Shown piece after piece: positions 28,286-35,130 of a DNA stretch of 62,863 bases. Below the pieces are notes generated by a model, which did not search any database, had not been told where the DNA came from, and worked only from the letters and a program-made list of their open reading frames with translations. Origin of the DNA: Deltaproteobacteria bacterium Ga0077539 (lineage in GTDB: Bacteria > Myxococcota_A > Polyangia > Polyangiales > Ga0077539). The position numbers and the translations under genes were made by a program. The stretch spans positions 1 to 62,863 of the forward strand of contig LNEO01000143.1 in NCBI GenBank assembly GCA_001465015.1, in the 5' to 3' direction. The first letter of the stretch is position 1; each line of letters opens with the position of its first letter.

Positions 28286-29002
28286 ATGCTCCGCCACCCT
28301 CTTATGCAGCCGCAGCAACGCCGACGAGAACCCGACCTCGAAGCGCAAAAGACCTATGGAATTCAAGCGATGCGCCGCATCGTCCGCTCGCTCCCGCCGG
28401 TCGAGCGCGCGTACGCGACCATTCGCTTTACGATCATGCGCTCGAAGCTGTTGACGCTGATCGACCTCCTCTTGCCGATCAGCGGACGCATCCTCGACGT
28501 GGGCTGCGGCTTCGGTCTGTTCGCGTCGTACTTCGGCCTCTCGGCGCCGGGGCGCTCGATCCTCGGGGTCGATCCCAACGGCCGGCGTGTCGGCATCGCG
28601 CGCAACACGGCGCGCGAGCTCGGGCTCGATCAGCACGAGTTCATCGAAGGGTACGCAGAGGATCCGCGCATCAAGGGCCCGTTCGACGGGATTTATCTGC
28701 TCGACGTGCTGCACCACGTCCCCTCGGACAAGCAGCAGGGGCTGCTCGAACACTTGACCAGCCTGCTCACGCCGCACGGGGTGCTGGTGATCAAGGACGT
28801 CACGACCGAGCCGTGGCTCGAGCTCAAGTTCACCGAGGTCCTCGATCGCGTGATGGTCGGCTTCGACGAAGAGCTCACGTATCGGCACCACAGCGATTGG
28901 GCCAGGCGTCTGTACGACCTCGGGTTCAGCGTCCGCGCGGTTCGCGTGCCGGACGCGCTCCCGTATCCCCACGTGATCGTGGTCGGGCAGCGCATGGGCT
29001 GA
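28286..29002 (+). CDS. Class I SAM-dependent methyltransferase
   Basis: This 238-residue protein has the Rossmann SAM-binding motif I ILDVGCGFG (about residues 69-77), motif II acidic end ILGVDPNG, and motif IV region DGIYLLDVLHHVP. The LHHVP pattern is typical of small-molecule or lipid methyltransferases of the Methyltransf_11/25 type. The substrate is unknown. The start is ATG 28286; ATG 28304 is an alternative, and neither has a good ribosome site. Confidence 0.8.
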   Translation: MLRHPLMQPQQRRREPDLEAQKTYGIQAMRRIVRSLPPVERAYATIRFTIMRSKLLTLIDLLLPISGRILDVGCGFGLFASYFGLSAPGRSILGVDPNGRRVGIARNTARELGLDQHEFIEGYAEDPRIKGPFDGIYLLDVLHHVPSDKQQGLLEHLTSLLTPHGVLVIKDVTTEPWLELKFTEVLDRVMVGFDEELTYRHHSDWARRLYDLGFSVRAVRVPDALPYPHVIVVGQRMG

Positions 29003-29083
29003 GCGGCGATTTCTTCCTGCAAACGCCCGCTTGTTGCTGTTGTGGCGGAAGTTATGGCATGGGATCCCGCGTTGGAGCTCCCA

Positions 29084-30178
29084 GTGAAACGTCGCCACGC
29101 TCTCATCGCTTCGTCTCTCGTCGCCGCCTCGCTCGCGGTCGCGCCGCTCGTCGCACTCGACGCCGCGGTTCCGCCGTTGAGCGTGCAGCAAATGGTGGCG
29201 ACTGGCTCGATGCCCAAGGGCATCATTCGATCGCCCGACGGACGGACGTTCTACGTCGCCAACTACGGGCAGCTCGACCGCGGCAACCTCGGGATCTACG
29301 ACGCCACGACGCTCGCGCGTACGCGATTGATCGACGTGCCTGGAATCATCGTCGAGAGCGCGATTTCGCCGGACGGCCGCACGCTCTACGTCTCGAATTT
29401 TCGCCGCAACAGCGTGCAGTACCTCGACCTCGCGTCGGGGCGCATCACGCGAGAGGTCAACACCGGCAGGCACCCCAAGATCCTCGTCGTCAGTCACGAC
29501 GGTCGACGGCTGTTCGCCGCAAACTGGGCGTCGCGTGACGTCTCCGAGATCGACGTCGCGACCGGAGCGGTCACACGCACGCTCGCCGCTGGAGACAACC
29601 CGCGCGGAATGGCCATCACCCGCAGCGGCCGCCTCTATGTCGCCAACTCGACCAGCGACGACATTCACATCTACGAGGGCGCGAACATGACCCTCGCGCG
29701 TCGGCTCTCGCGCGTCTGTCGCATTCCGAGGCACATCACGCTCTCTCCTGACGACTCCAAGCTCTACATCTCGTGCCTCGGCGCCAGCGTCCTGGCGGTG
29801 ATGGACACGAGCAACGACAGGATCATTCGTCGCATCCAGACGCAGTCAGGCCCCAAGGCGAACGACGTCTCGCCCGACGGTCGCTATGTGGCCACGGCGG
29901 ACTACAACGCTTCGGGCGTGACCGTGATCGACACGACCGACTGGAGTTCGCGGTCGATCGAGATTCCTCTCATGAATCGCGCGAGCGGGCTCGTCTTCGC
30001 GGCGTCGGGGCTTCGCGTCATCGTGACTGGCTGGTTCGACGATCACTTGTTCACCGTCGGCCTCGCGGGAGCTGCGCCCGCGCTCACGTTCGCGCGTCGC
30101 GACGTCCTTCGCGCTCAGCGCCAGCGGCGCGAGTACGACTCGCGCTCGGGCGAACGGATCGCGTCGACCGCGCAGTGA
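29084..30178 (+). CDS. Exported YncE-like seven-bladed beta-propeller protein
   Basis: This 364-residue protein starts at GTG 29084 (GGAG 7 nt before). It has a signal peptide (LIASSLVAASLAVAPLVA) and repeated blades of the YVTN/YncE kind: SPDGRTFYVANYG, SPDGRTLYVSNF, HDGRRLFAANW, SGRLYVANST, DDSKLYISC and PDGRYVATADYNASG, with intervening IDVATGAVTRTL strands. YncE-like propellers bind DNA or ligands in the periplasm in some species, but no function is established for this one. A hairpin terminator follows directly. Confidence 0.85.
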   Translation: MKRRHALIASSLVAASLAVAPLVALDAAVPPLSVQQMVATGSMPKGIIRSPDGRTFYVANYGQLDRGNLGIYDATTLARTRLIDVPGIIVESAISPDGRTLYVSNFRRNSVQYLDLASGRITREVNTGRHPKILVVSHDGRRLFAANWASRDVSEIDVATGAVTRTLAAGDNPRGMAITRSGRLYVANSTSDDIHIYEGANMTLARRLSRVCRIPRHITLSPDDSKLYISCLGASVLAVMDTSNDRIIRRIQTQSGPKANDVSPDGRYVATADYNASGVTVIDTTDWSSRSIEIPLMNRASGLVFAASGLRVIVTGWFDDHLFTVGLAGAAPALTFARRDVLRAQRQRREYDSRSGERIASTAQ

Positions 30179-30180
30179 TC

Positions 30181-30202
30181 GCGTGTCGGATTTTCGACGC
30201 GC
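30181..30202. terminator. Bidirectional hairpin terminator between convergent genes
   Basis: GCGTGTCG (30181-30188) pairs with CGACGCGC (30195-30202) as eight pairs including one G-U, around a GATTTT loop. It fills the convergent gap between the propeller gene and the gene at 30203 almost exactly. Confidence 0.5.
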
Positions 30203-30979
30203 TCAGCGCGCGTCGCTCTTCGGCTCCCCGAGCGCCGCGGGCTCTTCTCCCAGCGCCCTCGCGCGCACCGCGCGGTCGAACACGCGCCCCGCGAGCGCGC
30301 CCGCGCCGGCCATCGTGACGATGGGCAGCACGATCGGCGCGCCCGCGACGGTGATTCCCGTGAAGGCCACCGCCGCGCTCACGATGCCTGCGGCCGCGAC
30401 GCCCGCTGCGCCAGCGACCGCGCCGCGCGAGGCGCCGAGCAGCACCCGCACGCCTGCGTCGCGCCCGGTGAGCTCTCCGCGTCGCACGCTGCGCCACGCG
30501 CCGAACGCCGCGAGTCCGCCGTCGAGCACCGCGCCCGCGACTGCTCCTTGCAACGCAGCGCGGCCGATGCCCTTCAACGCGGTCCTCGCGGTGCCCCTCG
30601 CGATCGCGCGGACGGTCTCTTCGCTCGCGCTCGCGGCGACCGCTCCGCCTGGCGCCACCGTGAGCTGAACGCCGTCCTTGCTGTGCAGGACGACGCGCTG
30701 GGCTTCTGCGCGCACCACGGCGCCCTTGCGAGCGAGCACCACGCCGAGCGCTCTGCCGCCCTGCAAGAGCCCCTTGGCGACCAGCTGCGCTGGGGCAGGG
30801 AGGATCGCGATCCCCAGCCGCTCGACGACCTCTGAGGCGAAGCCGGGACCCGCTCCCAGCCGCGCGCCGTGCAGCGCCGCACGCACCGCAGGAACGCCAG
30901 TCAGCGCCATTCGCGCCGCGTCCCGTCCGAGCCTCGCCGCGCCGACCACCAACTGCGCCACGCCTTCTTTCGCTGCCAT
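30203..30979 (-). CDS. Gly/Ala-rich hypothetical protein with C-terminal hydrophobic glycine-zipper segments
   Basis: This is a 258-residue protein of unknown function. ATG 30979 is preceded by AAGGA at good spacing. The first half is amphipathic, Ala/Arg/Gly-rich and contains a small beta-like patch (AQRVVLHSKDGVQLTVAPGG). The second half has Gly-x3-Gly patterned hydrophobic stretches (AVAGAAGVAAAGIVSAAVAF; GAPIVLPIVTMAGAGALAG), likely two membrane segments. The product may associate with or insert into membranes. Confidence 0.65.
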   Translation of the reverse strand: MAAKEGVAQLVVGAARLGRDAARMALTGVPAVRAALHGARLGAGPGFASEVVERLGIAILPAPAQLVAKGLLQGGRALGVVLARKGAVVRAEAQRVVLHSKDGVQLTVAPGGAVAASASEETVRAIARGTARTALKGIGRAALQGAVAGAVLDGGLAAFGAWRSVRRGELTGRDAGVRVLLGASRGAVAGAAGVAAAGIVSAAVAFTGITVAGAPIVLPIVTMAGAGALAGRVFDRAVRARALGEEPAALGEPKSDAR

Positions 30980-31016
30980 CTCTCGTCCTTGCTCACTCTC
31001 TACGTCGATCGCTCGT

Positions 31017-31031
31017 CAGAATCCAATTCTG
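31017..31031. promoter_or_regulatory. Palindrome upstream of imuA
   Basis: CAGAAT and ATTCTG arms surround CCA, a perfect 6+3+6 symmetry, 71 bp before the imuA ATG and 38 bp from the divergent gene start at 30979. It may be an operator. It does not resemble the published Myxococcus LexA box as I recall it. Confidence 0.35.
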
Positions 31032-31101
31032 TCACCTCGCCGAGCGCGCTGGTGCGCGATCGACCGCGCGTCCACCGTTGCGACAACGTTCGTCGCTCTC
31101 C

Positions 31102-31842
31102 ATGACCGCTGCTCGCATCGATCAAGCTCGGCTCGCGCTCGCTGAGGCCCACCGCGCCGCGGGCCTCGCGCGCAAGCCAATCGAGCGCTCGGCGCGAGAT
31201 ATCCTCGTGTCGACCGGCGTGGCTGCGATCGACGAGGCCCTCGGGGGAGGCCTGGCCCGCGGAGCCCTCTACGCGCTCGCGGGAGAGCCCGGCTCAGGCC
31301 GCGCGAGCCTCGCGCTCGCGTGGCTCTTGCGGGCGACGCTGCTCGCGCGAGAGCCGGTGGCCTTCGTGGACGGCGCAGACGCGCTCGACCCCGAGAGCGT
31401 CTCCGAAGCGCTGCGCCCTCGCATGCTCTGGGTCCGCGCGCGCAGCAGCCTCGAAGCGGTCGCGTGCGCCGAGCAAGTGCTCGACGCAGGGGGCTTCGCG
31501 ATGGTGTGCCTCTACCTCGTGGGCGCCGCGGATCCTCGCGAACCGAGGGCGCAACCCCACGCGCCGCAGCGCAGGGTCGGCCCCGGACACTGGGCGAGGG
31601 TCGCTCAGCGCGCCGAGAGCAGCAGGGCGATCGCGCTGGCCGTGCTCGATGACCACAATGACCCGCGCGCGCCGGGGGCCCTCGCGCGCACGGCCTTCGT
31701 CGCGCATCGCGGAGCGCCGCGCTGGGGTCGCTCGGATGTGCTCGACGCGACCACCATCGAGCTCGGGATCGCTCGCAACCGACAGGCGAACGCCCAGGGC
31801 GACGGGCACGCGCGCGCGTCGCTCTCGATCGACGTTCGATGA
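31102..31842 (+). CDS. imuA: ImuA, RecA-like accessory protein of the DnaE2 mutasome
   Basis: This 246-residue RecA/SulA-like protein carries ILVSTGVAAIDEALGGGLARGALYALAGEPGSG, the RecA-fold entry with a P-loop-like GEPGSGRASL. The family's P-loop is often degenerate, and here the Lys position is Arg (GSGRAS). The C-terminus is Arg-rich. In mycobacteria and proteobacteria ImuA' or ImuA works with ImuB and DnaE2 in SOS-induced translesion synthesis. The start is ATG 31102; there is no clear ribosome site and TTG 31078 is possible. imuB follows after 51 nt. Confidence 0.82.
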   Translation: MTAARIDQARLALAEAHRAAGLARKPIERSARDILVSTGVAAIDEALGGGLARGALYALAGEPGSGRASLALAWLLRATLLAREPVAFVDGADALDPESVSEALRPRMLWVRARSSLEAVACAEQVLDAGGFAMVCLYLVGAADPREPRAQPHAPQRRVGPGHWARVAQRAESSRAIALAVLDDHNDPRAPGALARTAFVAHRGAPRWGRSDVLDATTIELGIARNRQANAQGDGHARASLSIDVR

Positions 31843-31893
31843 CGCTCTCCGAACAGCAGTCGCAGCAGTCGCAGCCACGAACACGGTAGAGCG

Positions 31894-33426
31894 TTGCAAT
31901 CGAGAGACCCCAGTGACGACAGCGCGGCCGTTCGCGTCGCATGCGCAGCGGTGATCGACCCCGCGTGGTGCGCGCTGGTGCGCAGAGAGCCGGCGGTCAA
32001 AGAGCAGTGCCTCGCGATCGCGAGCGACGACAGCGCGCGCGCCTTCGTGCTCGCGATGAGCGCGTCCGCCGAGCAGGCTGGCGTTCGCCGAGGGCAACGC
32101 ATCCACAGAGCCCGCTCGATCGCGCCGTCGCTCATCGTGCGCGTCCAGGACACGCACGCGCGCGCCTCTGCGAGGGCTGCGCTGTACGACGCGGCGATGT
32201 CGCTCGCGCCCGCCATCGAGCCCGATGGAGACAGGGTCTTTCTCGACGCGCGCGGGGTGCGCGCCAGACACGAGAGCGAGCGAGGCTTCGCCGCGGCCCT
32301 CGCTCGCGCTTGCGCGAAGATGGGCCTGATCGTCGACCTCGCGATCGCCGGCGGAAAGCGCACCGCGCTCGCCCTCGCCACGATCAACGCAGAGCACCAT
32401 CGCAGCGACGAGGGGGCGGTCACCGTCGTCGAGGACGAGGGCGAGGCGCGCGCGGCGCTCGGGTCCAGGCCCATCGAAGCGCTCTCGCTCTCGCCGACGC
32501 TCGTGGCGTATCTCGAGTCCATGGGTCTGCGTCGCGTCGCGGACCTCGCGCGGATCGACCCGGCGGAGCTCTCTGCGCGGCTCGGCGACGAGGCGGCGCA
32601 GGCGGCGCGACTCGCGCGCGGCGAGGACCGCACGCCGATCGCGCGAAAGAAGCCCGAAGACCGCTTCGAAGAGCGAGCGTCGTTCGAGTGGGAGATCGCC
32701 GAGTCCGAGCCGCTGCTCTTTCTCTGCAAGCGACTGTTCGACGGCGGACTGGCGCGGCTCGAGTGCCGCTCGCTCTCCTCGCGCGAGGCGCGCGTGTCCT
32801 TCGCGCTGCGCGCAGGAGGGGCGCACGAGCGAACGATCATCATCGGCGCGCCGACCCGCGAGAGCGCTGTGTGGATGCGGCTCTTGCGCGCGTCGCTCGA
32901 GGCTGCGCCGCCGCCAGACGCCGTCGTCGGCGCGCGCGTTTTGTGGATTCCGTGCGCGCCCCGCGCGGTGCAGCTCGGCTTGTTCGACCCGCCAGGGCCC
33001 GCGCCAGAGCGTTGGTCCATCGCCCTCGCGAGGATCGAAGCGACCGTGGGCGAAGGTCGCGTGGGGGCCGCGTGCGCGCCGAGCACACACAAACCTGGGG
33101 AGCTCTCGCTCGCGCCCTTCGACCCGAGCGCGGCGCTCGCGCCGGCGAGCGTCGAGCTCGCGAGGATCGCGCTCGTGTTGCACGCGTTTCGTCCGCCGCG
33201 CTTCGCGAAGGTCCGCTACGAGCACGGGCTCATCACCGCGCTCACGAGCGAAGGGCACGCGGGGCGCGTCGTGCGCTGCGCGGGCCCCTATCGTCGCGCG
33301 GGCCACTGGTGGAGCGAGCCGTTCGCGCAAGACTCGTGGGACGTCGCGCTCGAAGACCAGACGTTGCTCCGCGTCGCCTACGACGGTCGCACTGGGGCGT
33401 GGACGGTCGAAGGTCGCTACGAGTAG
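31894..33426 (+). CDS. imuB: ImuB, inactive Y-family polymerase-like mutasome hub
   Basis: This 510-residue protein resembles the Y-family fold: an N-terminal palm/fingers region with VACAAVIDPAWCALV in place of the active DxDxFFxSVE motif, a helix-hairpin-helix thumb (LESMGLRRVADLARIDPAELSARLG), and a little-finger domain. A beta-clamp-binding motif QLGLFD lies at 360-365. The catalytic acidic residues are missing, as in known ImuB proteins, which bridge clamp, ImuA and DnaE2. The start is a TTG at 31894, uncertain; GTG 31951 is also in frame but would remove conserved sequence. It converges with the JmjC gene 6 nt away. Confidence 0.85.
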   Translation: MQSRDPSDDSAAVRVACAAVIDPAWCALVRREPAVKEQCLAIASDDSARAFVLAMSASAEQAGVRRGQRIHRARSIAPSLIVRVQDTHARASARAALYDAAMSLAPAIEPDGDRVFLDARGVRARHESERGFAAALARACAKMGLIVDLAIAGGKRTALALATINAEHHRSDEGAVTVVEDEGEARAALGSRPIEALSLSPTLVAYLESMGLRRVADLARIDPAELSARLGDEAAQAARLARGEDRTPIARKKPEDRFEERASFEWEIAESEPLLFLCKRLFDGGLARLECRSLSSREARVSFALRAGGAHERTIIIGAPTRESAVWMRLLRASLEAAPPPDAVVGARVLWIPCAPRAVQLGLFDPPGPAPERWSIALARIEATVGEGRVGAACAPSTHKPGELSLAPFDPSAALAPASVELARIALVLHAFRPPRFAKVRYEHGLITALTSEGHAGRVVRCAGPYRRAGHWWSEPFAQDSWDVALEDQTLLRVAYDGRTGAWTVEGRYE

Positions 33427-33432
33427 CGACGC

Positions 33433-34644
33433 TCAGCGCGCTTCGCTCGATGACAGCACGCGGAGCGCGCCCTCGAGCACGAGCTTTCGCGCGAGGGTGA
33501 GGCGGCCTGCGACGTCGAGCTCTTCGCCGAGGTCCGCGAGCGTGAAGCGTCGGCGCTCGAACGCGCGACGCAGGGTGGACTCAGCGTGGGCCGGCCACCG
33601 CGTCGAGCGGCCGTTGACCGTGAGGACGACGCCGTTGTCCGTGGGTTCGACGCTCACGACGACCCCGGCGCGCACTGCGAAGGAGCTGTCTTCTCGCGCG
33701 GGGCGCGCGGCGTCGAGGAGCATTCCGCCGAGCGACTCTCTGTGCTCCTGCGCAAAGTCGTCGACGAGCTTGGCGTGGACAGGAGCCCACTTGACCGCGC
33801 GAATGACGCGCTCGAGGTGCTCGCGGAGCGTCGCTTCGAGGCCCGCGGCGCGCTCGTCGTGAAGCGCGCCGAACGGCACTCCGCGGCGAAGCGCAGGGTC
33901 ATCGACGCAGGCTTGAGCGACGGCCTCGAGCACGACCTCGGACCAGCGCACCGCGTGAAACCCCAACGTGACGTGCAGCGACGCCTCGCTCGAGTCCGCG
34001 AGCGCGTCGTGCATCAGCCCGCGAGGAATGTAGAGGGCGTCGCCCGGGCCCGTTTCGAGCGTGGCCGAGAGGGGACCCGCGGGCGTCGTCGCCCGGTCGA
34101 AGCGCTCGCCGCGCATCGGCAATCCCCTGGGCGTGTCGTACAGACGCCAGGTCTTTCGACCGACGCACTGAATGATGATCACGTCGTGACTGTCGAAATG
34201 CGTGGGAAATCCCTGGGATCCCGCGGGGGTCAGGTACATGTTCGCCTGCACTCCGAGGCCGAGCTCGGCCTCGAGCTTGACGCACAGATCGCGAACCTGA
34301 ACCAGGTGCTCATCGAGCCGATTGAGGACGAAGGTCGCCCCCTGGTTGAAGCGCTTGAGCGCGCGCGCCATGTCCACCGCGTGTTCGGCGACGACGTACT
34401 CGTCTTCGTCGACCTCTTTCGCGGCGTCGACGAGGGACAGATTCGGGTGCACGTGTCGCTCGGTCGACAGCACCGCGTCGATCTCCGCCAGCGTAGCCAG
34501 CGGCCGCGTCTCAGCCGGACGTCGCGCGAGCAAGGGCGCTCGCTCCCAGTAATCCGAGAGAAACGTCTCGACGGACACGGGCGCAACGAGAGACGCGAGC
34601 GCCTCAAAAGAGCCCGTCGAACGGGACAAGAATTGGATGGTCAT
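33433..34644 (-). CDS. JmjC / Cupin_4 2-oxoglutarate-dependent protein hydroxylase
   Basis: This 403-residue protein has the double-stranded beta-helix of the ribosomal-oxygenase (Cupin_4, YcfD/MINA-like) family. The Fe(II) ligands are H149 and D151 in FPTHFDSHDV and probably H212 in YIPRGLMHDA. The strand GRKTWRLYD following the HxD motif is typical, and the C-terminal helical and winged-helix-like parts fit the family layout. Known members hydroxylate Arg or His side chains in ribosomal proteins; related JmjC enzymes hydroxylate Asp/Asn. The gene lies 39 nt downstream of the repeat-peptide gene on the same strand, which suggests that peptide as substrate (inference). Confidence 0.85.
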   Translation of the reverse strand: MTIQFLSRSTGSFEALASLVAPVSVETFLSDYWERAPLLARRPAETRPLATLAEIDAVLSTERHVHPNLSLVDAAKEVDEDEYVVAEHAVDMARALKRFNQGATFVLNRLDEHLVQVRDLCVKLEAELGLGVQANMYLTPAGSQGFPTHFDSHDVIIIQCVGRKTWRLYDTPRGLPMRGERFDRATTPAGPLSATLETGPGDALYIPRGLMHDALADSSEASLHVTLGFHAVRWSEVVLEAVAQACVDDPALRRGVPFGALHDERAAGLEATLREHLERVIRAVKWAPVHAKLVDDFAQEHRESLGGMLLDAARPAREDSSFAVRAGVVVSVEPTDNGVVLTVNGRSTRWPAHAESTLRRAFERRRFTLADLGEELDVAGRLTLARKLVLEGALRVLSSSEAR

Positions 34645-34683
34645 TGGAGCATCTGCCGCGCGAGATGGACGCGCGGCGTGCGA

Positions 34684-35046
34684 TCAACAATTACGGCCGC
34701 GCCCCGGACGATCACCGCCAGCGCCGCTGTCCGAGTCGGTGCAGCTCCTGCGTCCGCGGCGGGCGCGTCCGCGCCCACACTGCGCGCCATCTCCCGGATC
34801 CGCGTCGGTGATTCCGTTGCGTCCGCGGTTGACGCCATCGCTCGGGTCCGAATTGGTGCGACCGGTGACGCGGTTGCACGCTTCGGCCTCGCTCGGGGTG
34901 AGCACTGCGGCGCCGAAGATGGCCGAAGCGACGATCGCTCCAACCCGGGCGATCGCGCTGCGTCGCGAGGTGTTTTCGACTTCGGTCACGTCGTCCTCGT
35001 CGAGCGTGAGCGGCTTCTTGTCATCAGCGTTCGTCGGCTTGGTCAT
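34684..35046 (-). CDS. Tat-exported small repeat peptide (TDxD...GRGR repeats)
   Basis: This 120-residue protein has an acidic N-region and a twin-arginine signal SRRSAIAR (27-34) with a hydrophobic stretch ending PSEAEA, so the mature part starts at about C57. The mature 64 residues hold three imperfect repeats of about 18-23 residues. Each starts T-(N/D)-x-D-x-(S/G), continues with G/D-rich sequence and ends GRGR or GRNG: TNSDPSD...NRGRNG, TDADPGDG..CGRGR, TDSDSGAG...PGRGR. Three or four Cys are present. No enzyme domain is visible. The spacing of only 39 nt to a JmjC oxygenase gene, together with the repeats, suggests a post-translationally hydroxylated, secreted peptide. The function is unknown. 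Confidence 0.75.
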   Translation of the reverse strand: MTKPTNADDKKPLTLDEDDVTEVENTSRRSAIARVGAIVASAIFGAAVLTPSEAEACNRVTGRTNSDPSDGVNRGRNGITDADPGDGAQCGRGRARRGRRSCTDSDSGAGGDRPGRGRNC

Positions 35047-35100
35047 GGTGCGACGATGCTCTCACGCGCATCGCCACCGACGCAACAGAACGGTCCCACG

Positions 35101-35121
35101 AAAAACTCCGCCACGCCGCGG
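35101..35121 (-). terminator. Weak terminator after the c-haem propeller lipoprotein gene
   Basis: Read on the minus strand, a four-pair CCGC/GCGG stem with a six-base loop is followed by AG and TTTTT, 10 nt after the stop at 35131. The stem is short, so read-through into the repeat-peptide gene is plausible. Confidence 0.3.
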
Positions 35122-35130
35122 TCGCCGCGC

